A stretch of DNA of 64,000 bases, taken from assembly GCA_900754795.1 (NCBI GenBank), contig CAAEEA010000061.1, positions 4,549 to 68,548 of the forward strand, in the 5' to 3' direction. Source of the stretch: Clostridia bacterium. Lineage in GTDB: Bacteria > Bacillota > Clostridia > Peptostreptococcales > Anaerovoracaceae. The translations under genes and the position numbers were made by a program. The notes beneath the pieces are model-generated. The model worked only from the letters and a program-made list of their open reading frames with translations, was not told the origin of the DNA and made no database searches. This document shows, in pieces, positions 28,098 to 37,524 of this stretch (the first letter of the stretch is position 1; the number at the start of each line of letters is the position of its first letter).

Positions 28098-28150
28098 TTC
28101 ATGTTCTTTTGCCGGCATACCGGAACCGGTCCGGCGCCCGTGAAAGTTTT

Positions 28151-29194
28151 TTATTTTCTTGGCTGCGGACGCTGAGGCCTGTGAGGCGGCTCGTCGCAGC
28201 ATTCATCTTTGCGGCACTCGTCTTTGTGGCGCTCCTCTTTATGACACTCATCTCTTTTGCAGCAGTCTTTGATGTCAGAGTTTCTGCCGCAGTTTTCTTC
28301 TGTGTCCCGGGCCCTGACGGGATCAGGGAAAAGAGCGGGGAATGTGGTGCAGATAGCGTTTTGCTGTACGGAAGCCTGAGCGTATCCTGTTGAGAGGACG
28401 CACAGCTGTACAGGTACTACGATCTTTTTTTCGCACACTACACAGATAGCTATGATAAGGTTGCCGCTGACAGTTCCGTCAGGCGAGACATTCAGATCTC
28501 TGCCGCAGTTGTTTGTGGCAAGACGGGCTTCACATGAGGAATTGCAGAGTTCTGTAAACCTCGGCAGAAATGCCGAATCAAGAGCCGACGGCATACAGAT
28601 CTCAAAAAAGTTAGTAAGTACCAGCGGCTGTGAACCGTCAGCGATGTTCACATTGGCGCATACGGTAAACACCACATCATTATTGCAGCTGTCGCAGAGG
28701 AGCAGGTCAAGCTCAATGATCACATTGCCCGTTATGGCTATATTCTGCGTTCCGAACACCGGTGTACCCATGCATCTGTCATCACAGCTGTCGGTTTCGG
28801 CGTACATTATTTTTTCTGAACAGTTGCCGTCAGCGCCGACTACGGTCAGCTGCTGTCCCTCGCCGTTCTGAAGAAAAGTTGCTCCTGAAATATCTGTGTG
28901 CACATCAAGCTTCAGGTTACATGGATCATCCACATTATACGGGTTAAAACTGCGCCTGCATCTGATGTCGACAACTCTCTTTACCCGGTGACCGGCCGGT
29001 ATGCAGGGCGAGAATGTCTGCCCCTGAACTGTCTTCATTCCCTGAAGATTGAAACGAACCGCGTCAAAGACTTTCTGTACATAGACAGGCTCGCATCTGA
29101 GACTGTCTATGTCGCCGTCAAACTCGCAGAGACTGTTGGCGTTGCAGCAGTTCTGATAGAGGTCCTGGGATACTCTCCCACCAAAGCAGCTCAT
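28151..29194 (-). CDS. Cysteine-rich protein with an internal duplication and charged tail
   Basis: A 347-residue protein with 29 Cys and no signal peptide or membrane helix. Two segments in the middle look duplicated: ITGNVIIELDLLLCDSC followed by VVFTVCANV, and VSGNLIIAICVVC followed by IVVPVQLCVL. The C-terminal 45 residues alternate Lys/Arg, Asp/Glu and Cys (KRDECHKEERHKDECRKDE) and end Pro/Arg-rich. The start has a strong AAGGAGG. Cys-rich, signal-less proteins of this kind in clostridia are often structural (for example spore or cell-surface layers), but that is inference; no named family is recognised. It is flanked by convergent and divergent genes, so it is monocistronic. Confidence 0.7.
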   Translation of the reverse strand: MSCFGGRVSQDLYQNCCNANSLCEFDGDIDSLRCEPVYVQKVFDAVRFNLQGMKTVQGQTFSPCIPAGHRVKRVVDIRCRRSFNPYNVDDPCNLKLDVHTDISGATFLQNGEGQQLTVVGADGNCSEKIMYAETDSCDDRCMGTPVFGTQNIAITGNVIIELDLLLCDSCNNDVVFTVCANVNIADGSQPLVLTNFFEICMPSALDSAFLPRFTELCNSSCEARLATNNCGRDLNVSPDGTVSGNLIIAICVVCEKKIVVPVQLCVLSTGYAQASVQQNAICTTFPALFPDPVRARDTEENCGRNSDIKDCCKRDECHKEERHKDECRKDECCDEPPHRPQRPQPRK

Positions 29195-29250
29195 ATATAT
29201 TACCTCCTTAAATAGTCCAATATCTTTCTCTGATAGTATATGAAAAAGGT

Positions 29251-29278
29251 TTGAAATGTGTTATCATATGGATATGCA
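29251..29278 (+). promoter_or_regulatory. Possible promoter for the M16 peptidase operon
   Basis: TTGAAA, 16 bases, TATGCA, about 28 bases before the GTG start. Confidence 0.35.
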
Positions 29279-29305
29279 AAACAGAAAATGAAATGAGGTA
29301 ATACA

Positions 29306-30562
29306 GTGAAAAACGTTGAAATAAGGACGCTTGATTGCGGGGTCAGAGTGGTCATGGAAAAGATTCCCCATGTGGGGTCGGCCGCTCTTGGAATATGGGT
29401 AAGAAACGGAGCCGTTGATGAGGTTCCGCGGATTGCCGGAATCTCACATTTTATAGAACATATGATGTTTAAGGGGACTCCTTCAAGGAGCGCCAGACAG
29501 ATAGCTGAGGATGTGGACAGGATAGGCGGCCAGATGAATGCTTTCACCGGAAAAGAAGCCACCTGCTACTATGTAAAAACTCTCAGCGAACATATCAAGG
29601 ACGGCGCTGATGTCATAACAGACATGGTGAACAACGCCGTATTTGACAGCAGAGAAATGACAAAGGAAAGAAAAGTCATATGTGAAGAGATAAAGATGAT
29701 ACAGGATCAGCCTGATGATCTTGTGCACGATACGGCTATAGAACTGGTATTTAAGGGTATGCCTCTTGGAAATTCCATCATCGGGACAGCAAGTTCTCTC
29801 AGCAGGATAACACGTCCGGTTATCAGAGAATATAAAGAAAAAGCTTATACGAGAGATTCAATAGTAGTAAGTATTGCGGGAAATTTCGATGCAGATGACA
29901 TGTGCGACTGGCTGTCTGATCGTTTTGACGGGCTTTCTCCGTCAAAAGAGACCGCGTCCGTGTCTGAAAAACCTTACATACCGGGTTTTAAGGTGATAAA
30001 CAAAGACATAAAACAGGCTCATATATGTATGGCGGCCAGAAGCGTGAGTCTTGACGATCCGAGGTATTACGCGTTTTCTGTGATGAACAACGTGATGGGC
30101 GGAAGCATGAGTTCAAGATTCTTTCAGAATATCAGGGAGGAAAAAGGGCTTGCCTACAGCGTTTATTCAATGAACAGTTCTTTTAAAGACGCGGGATATT
30201 ATAACATTTACGCGGGAGTCAGCCATGACAAAACCAAAGAGGCTATCGCTGCCGTCAGAGAAGAACTTGAAAAGCTTGACAGGGAAGGCCTTACCGAAGA
30301 AGAGATAGAAATGTCCAGAGAACAGTTAAAGAGCAGCTACATTTTCGGACAGGAAAATGTGACAGGCCGCATGTTTGCCATAGGCAAGAATCTGCTGCTC
30401 CTCGGCAGGGTTTACGATACAGAAGAAGTTATCAAAGGCATAGACAGTGTTACGAAAAAAGATATAGATGATATAAAACACATGATATGTGATATGAGCA
30501 ATTATTCGGCAGTATGTCTGACCGATAAAAATCCTGATCTTAAGAAACTTGTGAGGTCATAG
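29306..30562 (+). CDS. M16-family zinc peptidase (YmxG/processing-peptidase type)
   Basis: A 418-residue pitrilysin-family protein. The inverted zinc motif HxxEH is in ISHFIEHMMFKGTP (about residues 50-54), the second Glu ligand region is EEIKMIQDQPDD, and the C-terminal half has FQNIREEKGLAYSVYS, the R/Y segment of active M16 enzymes. Single-domain members of this size pair up to form the chamber. The start is GTG after ATGAGG. First gene of a run that continues through dut, dgt, dnaG and rpoD. Its substrates are unknown. Confidence 0.9.
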   Translation: MKNVEIRTLDCGVRVVMEKIPHVGSAALGIWVRNGAVDEVPRIAGISHFIEHMMFKGTPSRSARQIAEDVDRIGGQMNAFTGKEATCYYVKTLSEHIKDGADVITDMVNNAVFDSREMTKERKVICEEIKMIQDQPDDLVHDTAIELVFKGMPLGNSIIGTASSLSRITRPVIREYKEKAYTRDSIVVSIAGNFDADDMCDWLSDRFDGLSPSKETASVSEKPYIPGFKVINKDIKQAHICMAARSVSLDDPRYYAFSVMNNVMGGSMSSRFFQNIREEKGLAYSVYSMNSSFKDAGYYNIYAGVSHDKTKEAIAAVREELEKLDREGLTEEEIEMSREQLKSSYIFGQENVTGRMFAIGKNLLLLGRVYDTEEVIKGIDSVTKKDIDDIKHMICDMSNYSAVCLTDKNPDLKKLVRS

Positions 30563-30567
30563 GAAAA

Positions 30568-31017
30568 ATGAACGGAGCTGAAAAAATAAAAATAAAGATC
30601 ATAAGCAAGAGCGGCATATTGCCCTCATATGAGACAGAAGGCTCGGCCGGGGCGGATCTGAGGGCATATATTGAAGAGCCTGTAACTCTGATGCCGGGAG
30701 AGCGCAGGCTTGTTCCGACGGGACTGTTCGTTGAACTGCCGCCCGGAGTAGAGGCTCAGGTGAGAGCAAGATCGGGTCTTTCTGTAAAATACGGAATAGG
30801 CCTGGTAAACGGAGTGGGAACGGTGGACAGCGATTACAGAGGCGAGTGGAACGTACCGCTGATCAATTTCAGCGATGAGCCGTATACGGTTCATAACGGT
30901 GACCGGATAGCGCAGGTTGTGTTCTCCTCATATATCCGGGGAGATTTTGAACCGGCAGAGCAGATAGACAGTACGGAAAGGGGCGCCGGCGGTTTCGGCC
31001 ATACAGGCATAAAGTGA
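30568..31017 (+). CDS. dut: dUTP pyrophosphatase
   Basis: Hydrolyses dUTP to dUMP and keeps uracil out of DNA. The 149-residue trimeric-type dUTPase shows all five motifs: GSAGADLRAY, the PTGLFVELPPG region, RSGLSVKYGI, GVGTVDSDYRGEW and the C-terminal P-loop-like ERGAGGFGHTG. It starts five bases after the M16 gene. With the dGTPase-like gene just downstream it forms a nucleotide-pool cleaning pair before the primase and sigma factor genes. Confidence 0.96.
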   Translation: MNGAEKIKIKIISKSGILPSYETEGSAGADLRAYIEEPVTLMPGERRLVPTGLFVELPPGVEAQVRARSGLSVKYGIGLVNGVGTVDSDYRGEWNVPLINFSDEPYTVHNGDRIAQVVFSSYIRGDFEPAEQIDSTERGAGGFGHTGIK

Positions 31018-31034
31018 ATGGGGAGGAGCAGGAT

Positions 31035-32045
31035 ATGCTTTTAAGAGAAGATCTGGAAAACAGGGAAATCACAAATCTTTCACCTTTGGCGGCAAGGAGC
31101 GCGTTGTCGAGAGGAAGGGCTTTTCCGGAAGAAAAATGCGATATAAGAACTGATTTTCAGAGGGACAGAGACAGGATAATTCATTCCAAGTCTTTCAGGA
31201 GGCTGATGCACAAGACTCAGGTGTTTCTGGCTCCGGAGGGAGATCATTTCCGCACCAGACTTACGCATACCATAGAAGTGTCGCAGATCGCCAGAACCAT
31301 CGCGAGGGCGCTTAACCTCAACGAAGATCTGACAGAGGCGATAGCGCTGGGGCATGATCTGGGGCACACGCCTTTCGGACATAACGGAGAGGAAGTGCTC
31401 AATATGATTCATCCGGGAGGTTTTCACCATAACGTGCAGAGCCTGAGAGTTGTAGACGTACTTGAATCCACCTCTTCTCGCAGGGGAATGAACCTGACAG
31501 CGGAAGTCAGAGACGGGATAGTGAATCATACGGGAAAAGGATTGCCTTTTACCCTTGAAGGTCAGATCGTTAAGATCAGCGACAGGGTCGCCTATATAAA
31601 CCATGATATAGACGACGCGCTGAGGAGCGGAGTGATTACGGAGGATGACATACCGGAGTCTTCTCTCGCGCTTTTCGGACGTTCTCACAGGGAGCGTATA
31701 AATAACATGGTCAGCGACCTGATAAATAACAGCGACGGAAAGGAAAAGATATCCCAGAGCCCTGAGTACAGAGATGAACTTCTCCTTCTGAGATCCTTCA
31801 TGTTTGCTCATGTATATAAGAGCAGCAGGGTAAAGAGAGAGGAAGATCTCAACAAAGTCGAAGTTGTGATCAGCTCGCTGTACGATTATTTTCTTAAAAA
31901 CCCCGACAGGCTTCCCGGCGACATGAAACGCATAGCTGAGGAAGACGGGGTCCGGGAAGCGGTTAAGGATCACATCGCCGGGATGACGGACAGATACGCT
32001 CTTGCGGTCTATACAGATCTCTTTGTACCCAGGAGCTGGAAGTAA
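31035..32045 (+). CDS. dgt: dGTPase-like HD-domain triphosphohydrolase
   Basis: A 336-residue HD-superfamily enzyme of the type that splits dNTPs into nucleoside and triphosphate. Family marks are RDRDRIIHSKSFRRLMHKTQVF, the metal His in RLTHTIEVSQIAR and the HD pair in ALGHDLGHTPFGHNGE. The ATG used is preceded by GGGAGG at eight bases; a GTG seven codons earlier lies inside dut and is less likely. The standard clostridial order dgt-dnaG-rpoD is kept with one small gene inserted. Confidence 0.92.
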   Translation: MLLREDLENREITNLSPLAARSALSRGRAFPEEKCDIRTDFQRDRDRIIHSKSFRRLMHKTQVFLAPEGDHFRTRLTHTIEVSQIARTIARALNLNEDLTEAIALGHDLGHTPFGHNGEEVLNMIHPGGFHHNVQSLRVVDVLESTSSRRGMNLTAEVRDGIVNHTGKGLPFTLEGQIVKISDRVAYINHDIDDALRSGVITEDDIPESSLALFGRSHRERINNMVSDLINNSDGKEKISQSPEYRDELLLLRSFMFAHVYKSSRVKREEDLNKVEVVISSLYDYFLKNPDRLPGDMKRIAEEDGVREAVKDHIAGMTDRYALAVYTDLFVPRSWK

Positions 32046-32069
32046 TATTTTTTTAATAAGGAGCAAGAT

Positions 32070-32516
32070 ATGAACTATAAGACAAAGGCATATGATAAGC
32101 AAAAATGGATGAGAGTGCTGCTTTTTCTTCTGTGCGCCTATATCCTGTATGTGGAGATAACAAGACAGGAATGGCTGCTGGCCGTCATCGCGGCCGTTAT
32201 TATGCTTGCCTGCTTTGTTCAGAAAGAACAGATACTTTCTGATAAAGGCGCCGGCCTCGGACACCGGTTCCTGTTTTTCTCCATCGGGGATACATGGCCG
32301 TGGGAAGATGTGCTTACAATCCTTACCGACGAAAAGAAAGCCGCTCCCGATGTCCTTCTCCACATCGGAAAAGACAAAGTGGTAAGGACATACCGCCTGT
32401 CACCTGAAGACGCCAGAGGAGTTCTCGATTTTGTGGAGAAGAATCATCCTCATATAATCACTGAAGATCTGGAAAAAGCGGGCGAGTCAATAAAACCCAA
32501 AAAAAGGGAAAAATAA
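32070..32516 (+). CDS. Hypothetical membrane protein between dgt and dnaG
   Basis: A 148-residue protein with two short hydrophobic helices near the N-terminus (about 15-28 and 35-50), a soluble segment (WPWEDVLTILTDEKKA ... VLLHIGKDKVVRTYRLSPEDA) and a Lys-rich C-terminus. The soluble part reads like a small beta-sandwich or PH-like domain such as those in YcxB-type proteins, but I cannot name a family. AAGGAG precedes the start. It lies in line with dgt and dnaG. Confidence 0.65.
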   Translation: MNYKTKAYDKQKWMRVLLFLLCAYILYVEITRQEWLLAVIAAVIMLACFVQKEQILSDKGAGLGHRFLFFSIGDTWPWEDVLTILTDEKKAAPDVLLHIGKDKVVRTYRLSPEDARGVLDFVEKNHPHIITEDLEKAGESIKPKKREK

Positions 32517-32587
32517 TTTAAAAAAATAAAAGGAAAATGCTCATTTTTTGCGTATAAGAACATAGAATGTTGTTTTTGGAGCGAAAA

Positions 32588-34348
32588 ATGAGTTTTTCTT
32601 TTAGTAAAGACGCGGTAGAACAATTAAAGAACAGTGTGGACATAGTAGATGTCATAGGACGCTGCGTTCAGCTCAAAAGATCGGGAGCCAACTATAAAGG
32701 GCTCTGTCCGTTCCACAACGAAAAAACACCGTCTTTTGTGGTGTCACCGCAAAAACAGATATTTACATGTTTCGGCGGATGCGGCGCGTCAGGAGACGTT
32801 GTTTCTTTTGTAATGAAATATTACAATCTCGATTTTAACGAAGCCGTGGAGAAACTTGCCGGCGAATACGGCGTGCAGATCCAAAAGAGTACGCGCGGAC
32901 CTGATGACAGAGATAAATATTACGAAATAAACCGGGAGGCGGCAAGGTTTTTTTACAGACAGATGACGGAAGGACCCAATCCCGGATATACTTATATGAA
33001 AAACAGAGGCATCGAAGACAGGACCATAAAAAAATTCGGACTGGGCTATGCTCCTGACAGCTGGAACACCCTCTGTGAATATTTTCGTGAAAGGGGAACT
33101 GACGAAAAGCTTCTTGAAGAACTCGGACTCGTTTCTAAAAAAGACGGGAGATATTATGATAAATTCAGAAACAGAGTGATTTTTCCCATAATCAACACAG
33201 CAGGCAAAGTCATCGGTTTCGGAGGAAGGGCGCTGGACGGGGAGGCTATGCCCAAATATCTGAACTCTCCCGAAAACAGGGTCTTTCAGAAAAAAAACAA
33301 TCTTTACGCACTCAACCTGACAAGGCAGGACATTGGCCGGGCCAAAAGCGCCATAATAGTCGAAGGATATATGGACGTGATTTCTCTGTATCAGAGCGGC
33401 GTAAAAAACGTGACGGCTTCTTTGGGAACAGCTCTGACTGACAATCAGGCCAAACTGATAAACAGATATACCAAAAGCGTCGTGCTTTCCTACGACGCGG
33501 ACGATGCCGGACTGAAGGCCGCCCTGCGGGGAATAGAGGTTCTCCGGGCACAGGACTGCAAGGTAAAAGTGCTCCATGTAAACGACGGTAAAGACCCCGA
33601 CGAATATATAAAGAAAAACGGACGGGAGGCTTTTCTGGAGCTTGTGGAAAACGCGGTTCCTTATATGGAATATAAACTGTCCGCCGCCCAAAGAGGACTG
33701 GACATGCTCACCGATGAAGGAAAGATAGACTACTTGAAGCGTGTTTCGGCAATTTTGTCTGATTTAAGCCCTGTAGAAGCGGATATATATATAAAGAAGA
33801 TCTCAAAAGAGACGGATATTTCAGAGGGCGCTATAAGAATGGAAATCTCAGGCAATACTAACCGGGAGAAGTCTGATCAGCGTCCTTTGCGCCGGACAGG
33901 AGAAGAAAAGAACACCGGGAGTATTTCCAATCTCGAGGCTACTGTCATCAAGTGTCTGCTGACGGATCCGGGACTTTCGGATTATCTGCTTCCCCATATG
34001 GATATATTTGAAAGCGAGCTTGGCAGAAAAACAGCCAACCTTGCTTTTGAGGCTTACGGTCTGAGAGGGGATTTTGACAGGGCGGATATAACCGACCGCC
34101 TTGATCCGGACGAAAGCAGGTCTCTTGAAGACAGCTTAAACAGAATCATCCTTACGGGAAACGAAGACGATGTTATCAGGCAGTGCGTACACAAGTGGAA
34201 ACGCGATAAACTTCAGGAGGAAGAAAAAAACGTAATAGATATGCTTACATTGGCCGATGCGGAAAAAAATGAGGACGCTTCCAGAAAACTTTCTGAGCGC
34301 CTTATGCAAATAAGAACGGAAATCGAGGCACACGGAGGAAAGATATGA
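32588..34348 (+). CDS. dnaG: DNA primase
   Basis: Makes RNA primers at the replication fork. The protein is about 586 residues. The CHC2 zinc finger has Cys40, His43, Cys61 and Cys65 ([13 protein letters not shown] ... [12 protein letters not shown]). The RNA polymerase core contains [18 protein letters not shown], the TOPRIM Glu in [13 protein letters not shown] and the Asp pair in [11 protein letters not shown]. The C-terminal 150 residues are the helicase-binding domain. The ATG used has TTGGAG seven bases upstream; an ATG seven codons earlier is possible. Its stop overlaps the rpoD start (ATGATGA). Confidence 0.96.
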   Translation: MSFSFSKDAVEQLKNSVDIVDVIGRCVQLKRSGANYKGLCPFHNEKTPSFVVSPQKQIFTCFGGCGASGDVVSFVMKYYNLDFNEAVEKLAGEYGVQIQKSTRGPDDRDKYYEINREAARFFYRQMTEGPNPGYTYMKNRGIEDRTIKKFGLGYAPDSWNTLCEYFRERGTDEKLLEELGLVSKKDGRYYDKFRNRVIFPIINTAGKVIGFGGRALDGEAMPKYLNSPENRVFQKKNNLYALNLTRQDIGRAKSAIIVEGYMDVISLYQSGVKNVTASLGTALTDNQAKLINRYTKSVVLSYDADDAGLKAALRGIEVLRAQDCKVKVLHVNDGKDPDEYIKKNGREAFLELVENAVPYMEYKLSAAQRGLDMLTDEGKIDYLKRVSAILSDLSPVEADIYIKKISKETDISEGAIRMEISGNTNREKSDQRPLRRTGEEKNTGSISNLEATVIKCLLTDPGLSDYLLPHMDIFESELGRKTANLAFEAYGLRGDFDRADITDRLDPDESRSLEDSLNRIILTGNEDDVIRQCVHKWKRDKLQEEEKNVIDMLTLADAEKNEDASRKLSERLMQIRTEIEAHGGKI

Positions 34349-35532
34349 TGAACACAGAAAAAGAAAAAAATGATCAGATCACAGAAGAAAATGCCGTGAA
34401 CACTCCGGAAACTGATAAAAAACAGGAGATTCTCGCCGCGCTGATCGAAAAAGCCAAAGAATCTCATAATCAGCTGACATATTCTCAGATAGCCGACGTG
34501 ATGGATACGGTGGATCTTGATAAAAACCAGATGGACGACATGTACGAGATAATCATGTCCAAAGGCGTCGAGATAGTCTCCGAGACAGAGCCCGACGATT
34601 TTGACATCATCATGGCCGAAAATCCTGACGTAGTGGACGACGCCGATATGATAGCAGAGGAAGCCGGCGAAATGGATCTTGAAGCTTCTCTGCCTAAAGG
34701 CATAGCGGTAGACGACCCTGTCAGGATGTATCTCAAAGAGATAGGCAAAGTTCCGCTTCTTTCCGCCGAAGAAGAGATCGAACTGGCAAAGAGAATGGAA
34801 AAAGGCGACGAAGAAGCAAAGAAACGCCTCTGTGAAGCAAATCTCAGGCTTGTGGTGAGCATAGCCAAAAGATACGTAGGCAGAGGAATGCTTTTCCTCG
34901 ACCTCATACAGGAGGGAAATCTCGGCCTTATCAAGGCGGTAGATAAATTCGACTATACAAAAGGATATAAGTTTTCCACCTATGCCACATGGTGGATCAG
35001 ACAGGCCATAACCCGTTCTATCGCCGATCAGGCAAGGACGATAAGAATACCTGTTCACATGGTGGAGACTATAAACAAGCTCATCAGAGTTTCAAGGCAG
35101 CTGCTTCAGACTTACGGCAGAGAACCGACTCCGGAGGAGATAGCTTCCGAGATGGGAATTTCCGTGGACAAGGTGCGCGAGATTCAGAAAATAGCGCAGG
35201 AGCCTGTTTCACTGGAAACCCCTATCGGAGAGGAAGAAGACAGCCATCTGGGAGATTTTATTCCGGATGAGGATGTTCCGGCTCCGGCAGAGGCCGCCGC
35301 TTTTTCCATGCTCAAAGAACAGCTGGTTGAAGTACTCGATACCCTCACCGAGAGAGAGCAGAAAGTTCTCAAACTCAGATTCGGCCTGGAGGACGGCAGA
35401 GCAAGAACCCTTGAGGAAGTCGGAAAAGAATTCGATGTCACAAGAGAAAGGATAAGGCAGATAGAGGCCAAATCCCTCCGCAAACTCCGTCATCCGAGCA
35501 GGAGCAAAAAACTTAAGGATTATCTGGAGTAG
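34345..35532 (+). CDS. rpoD: RNA polymerase primary sigma factor (SigA/RpoD)
   Basis: The housekeeping sigma factor, 395 residues. An acidic region 1.1 (1-110) precedes region 1.2 ([29 protein letters not shown]), region 2 with the -10 recognition helix ([20 protein letters not shown]), region 3, and region 4 with the -35 helix-turn-helix [21 protein letters not shown]. The Gram-positive form lacks the long non-conserved insert of proteobacterial RpoD. Its start overlaps the dnaG stop by four bases, so the two are translationally coupled. Confidence 0.97.
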   Translation: MMNTEKEKNDQITEENAVNTPETDKKQEILAALIEKAKESHNQLTYSQIADVMDTVDLDKNQMDDMYEIIMSKGVEIVSETEPDDFDIIMAENPDVVDDADMIAEEAGEMDLEASLPKGIAVDDPVRMYLKEIGKVPLLSAEEEIELAKRMEKGDEEAKKRLCEANLRLVVSIAKRYVGRGMLFLDLIQEGNLGLIKAVDKFDYTKGYKFSTYATWWIRQAITRSIADQARTIRIPVHMVETINKLIRVSRQLLQTYGREPTPEEIASEMGISVDKVREIQKIAQEPVSLETPIGEEEDSHLGDFIPDEDVPAPAEAAAFSMLKEQLVEVLDTLTEREQKVLKLRFGLEDGRARTLEEVGKEFDVTRERIRQIEAKSLRKLRHPSRSKKLKDYLE

Positions 35533-35534
35533 AC

Positions 35535-36239
35535 ATGATCAAACTGAGCGACAGACTTAAGTCAATAGCAGATGAGATAAAAAAGGGAGAAACCGTGGCT
35601 GACATAGGTACAGATCACGGTTTTCTGCCGGTTTATCTGTGGGAAAATCATATATCGCCTCATGTTATTATGACCGATATCAGTCCGGCTTCTCTTAAAA
35701 AAGCCGAAGATAACTGCCAGACAGAATATCCCGGGATAAAGTTCGATCTGAGGACGGGGGACGGACTGGAGCCGGTCAGGCCGGCTGAGACAGACGCTGT
35801 TGTCATGGCTGGCATGGGCGGACTGCTGATGAGCGAGATACTCGGGAAGAATCCGTCAAAGTCGAGGAGCTTCGGAAAGATCGTCCTTCAGCCGCGGAAC
35901 CATTCCGGAGAACTGAGGTACTGGCTCTATAACAACGGATTTTCCATAGTTAAAGAGAAACTCGTCAGAGAGGGACGCTTTATATGCGAGATCATTACAG
36001 CCGTTCCAAAAGAAGTCGCGGTTATAAGAAGCATGGGTCCTGAGAGGATCGAATATCAGTATCCTCATTCCATGATCAGATTTGCGGGGCCTCTCACCCG
36101 GGAATACCTTGAAAGCAAGCTCAATATGGAAAAAGAAAAACTTGCGGGAATGGAGCGGGGCAGGGAACCTGATCCGCGGCAAATCAGGAGTCAGAGCTAC
36201 AGGATAGAATATATCGAAAGGCTTATAAAACAGTTATGA
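35535..36239 (+). CDS. trmK: tRNA (adenine-22 N1)-methyltransferase
   Basis: A 234-residue SAM-dependent methyltransferase that makes m1A22 in tRNA, a Gram-positive modification. Motif I is VADIGTDHGFLPVYL, followed by IMTDISPASLKKAEDN, the GDGLEPV segment and the catalytic-loop region VMAGMGGLLMSEIL. It starts two bases after rpoD and overlaps the next gene by four bases, the usual rpoD-trmK-nif3 order. Confidence 0.94.
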   Translation: MIKLSDRLKSIADEIKKGETVADIGTDHGFLPVYLWENHISPHVIMTDISPASLKKAEDNCQTEYPGIKFDLRTGDGLEPVRPAETDAVVMAGMGGLLMSEILGKNPSKSRSFGKIVLQPRNHSGELRYWLYNNGFSIVKEKLVREGRFICEIITAVPKEVAVIRSMGPERIEYQYPHSMIRFAGPLTREYLESKLNMEKEKLAGMERGREPDPRQIRSQSYRIEYIERLIKQL

Positions 36240-37012
36240 AGATAGAAAAACTGGCCGAAATAATAGAGAAGACGAGCCCATTAGACCTTCAGGAGCAGTG
36301 GGATAATTCGGGATTTCAGATAAAGTTTGACGGCGCTGAGATAAAAAAAGTACTTGTGGCCATGGAGATCACAGATGAGGTCATAGATGAAGCGGAACTC
36401 CTTGAAGTCGGTGCCATAGTGACCCATCATCCCCTTATCTTTGATCCGGTGAGACGGGTCTATGATAATGAAATCGCGGGCAATCACCTGGTGCGCCTCA
36501 TAAAAAACGATATAAACGTATATTCCAGTCATACGCCTTTTGACAAATGCGCCGGAGGCAACAATGATTATCTGGCCGGACTTCTGGATCTTTATGATGT
36601 GAAAATTATGGAGACCGATCCTGACGGGTTTTGCAGAACAGGTCTTGTGCGTCTGCCGGCGCCTGCCGGAGAATATGCCGCCGCAGTGTGCGACCGTCTG
36701 GGGATAGACAGACGTTCTGCGGTTTTCTGCGGCGATCCCGGAGAGACCGTCAAAAAAGCAGGGCTATGCACAGGAGCGGGAGCTGATTACATAGAAAAAG
36801 CCAAAGAAGCCGGATGCGATATTTTTATCACCGGAGATGTAAAATATCATCAGGCGCAGTCTGCCAGAGAGATGGGAGTCAATGTACTGGACATAGGACA
36901 TTACGGCAGCGAAAAAATATTTACTGAAAACATGGCGGGATATCTGAGGGAAAACACCACGCTGGCGGTGATTGAATCAGCGGTGTCCCTTGATCCTTTT
37001 GTATTGCTTTAG
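36236..37012 (+). CDS. Nif3-like dinuclear metal-centre protein
   Basis: A 258-residue member of the NIF3/YqfO family, hexameric proteins with two metal ions per subunit. Metal ligands are visible in VTHHPLIFDP, in SHTPFDKCAGGNNDYLA and in the C-terminal ITGDVKYHQAQSARE and GHYGSE. This is the short form without the inserted PII-like domain of YqfO. Function is still unsettled; a GTP cyclohydrolase-like annotation in databases is doubtful. It overlaps trmK by four bases. Confidence 0.92.
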   Translation: MKIEKLAEIIEKTSPLDLQEQWDNSGFQIKFDGAEIKKVLVAMEITDEVIDEAELLEVGAIVTHHPLIFDPVRRVYDNEIAGNHLVRLIKNDINVYSSHTPFDKCAGGNNDYLAGLLDLYDVKIMETDPDGFCRTGLVRLPAPAGEYAAAVCDRLGIDRRSAVFCGDPGETVKKAGLCTGAGADYIEKAKEAGCDIFITGDVKYHQAQSAREMGVNVLDIGHYGSEKIFTENMAGYLRENTTLAVIESAVSLDPFVLL

Positions 37013-37030
37013 AAAGTATGGTGTGACATA

Positions 37031-37132
37031 ATGAATAAAAAGAAACAGACGATAGCAAAGATCATAGCGCTGATACTCATAGCGGCGATGGTCGTTACAT
37101 ATTCGATCTCGTTTGTATTATACCTGTTTTAA
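37031..37132 (+). CDS. 33-residue membrane microprotein (DUF4044-like)
   Basis: Too short for most gene finders. The product starts MNKKKQTIAKIIALILIAAM and ends VVTYSISFVLYLF: a Lys-rich start followed by one hydrophobic helix, like the DUF4044 small proteins of Bacillota. It begins 18 bases after the nif3 stop and ends a few bases before the RNase P RNA, so any rnpB promoter must lie inside it. The ribosome binding site is weak. Reality rests on the family-like pattern; moderate confidence. Confidence 0.5.
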   Translation: MNKKKQTIAKIIALILIAAMVVTYSISFVLYLF

Positions 37133-37136
37133 AAAT

Positions 37137-37500
37137 ATCGGGTAGAGCAGGCAGTCGCGTCCGGCCCGGTTATTCCGCGGCAGGATGAGGAAAGTCCGGG
37201 CTCCGCAGGGCAGGATGCCGGATAACGTCCGGCGTAGGTAACTATAGGGAAAGTGCAACAGAAACACTCCGCCGAAACGGGTAATGCCGTGGTAAGGTTG
37301 AAATGGTGAGGTAAGAGCTCACCGGCGCCATGGAGACATGGCGGCCGTGTAAACCCCATCCGGAGCAAGACCAAAGAGGGGCAAAAGGCGGTTGCCCGCC
37401 GCCTCCCGATAGGTAGGTCGCTGGAGCTTGTCAGCAATGGCAAGTCGAGATAGATGATTGCCGAATACAGAACCCGGCTTACAGCTCTGCCCGATTTTTT
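37137..37500 (+). ncRNA. rnpB: RNase P RNA, bacterial class A
   Basis: The catalytic RNA that trims tRNA 5' leaders. The conserved block GAGGAAAGTCCGGGCTC is at about 37187-37203, ACAGAAACA and GGTAAGGTTGAAATGGTGAG follow, then GCAAGACCAAA, AGGTAGGTCGCTGGAGC and the 3' block ACAGAACCCGGCTTA at about 37467-37481. The ends pair as helix P1 (atcgggtagagc with gctctgcccgat), and TTTTTTATATTTTTTT after it makes a terminator. The architecture is class A, as in clostridia, not the Bacillus class B. Ends are approximate. Confidence 0.97.
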
Positions 37501-37524
37501 ATATTTTTTTAACGGAGGCTATTT

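Noticed and set aside
31080..32363. A 427-codon open frame on the minus strand opposite dgt
   Set aside because: The plus strand carries a full HD-domain enzyme and a further gene; the minus product resembles nothing and arises from codon bias.
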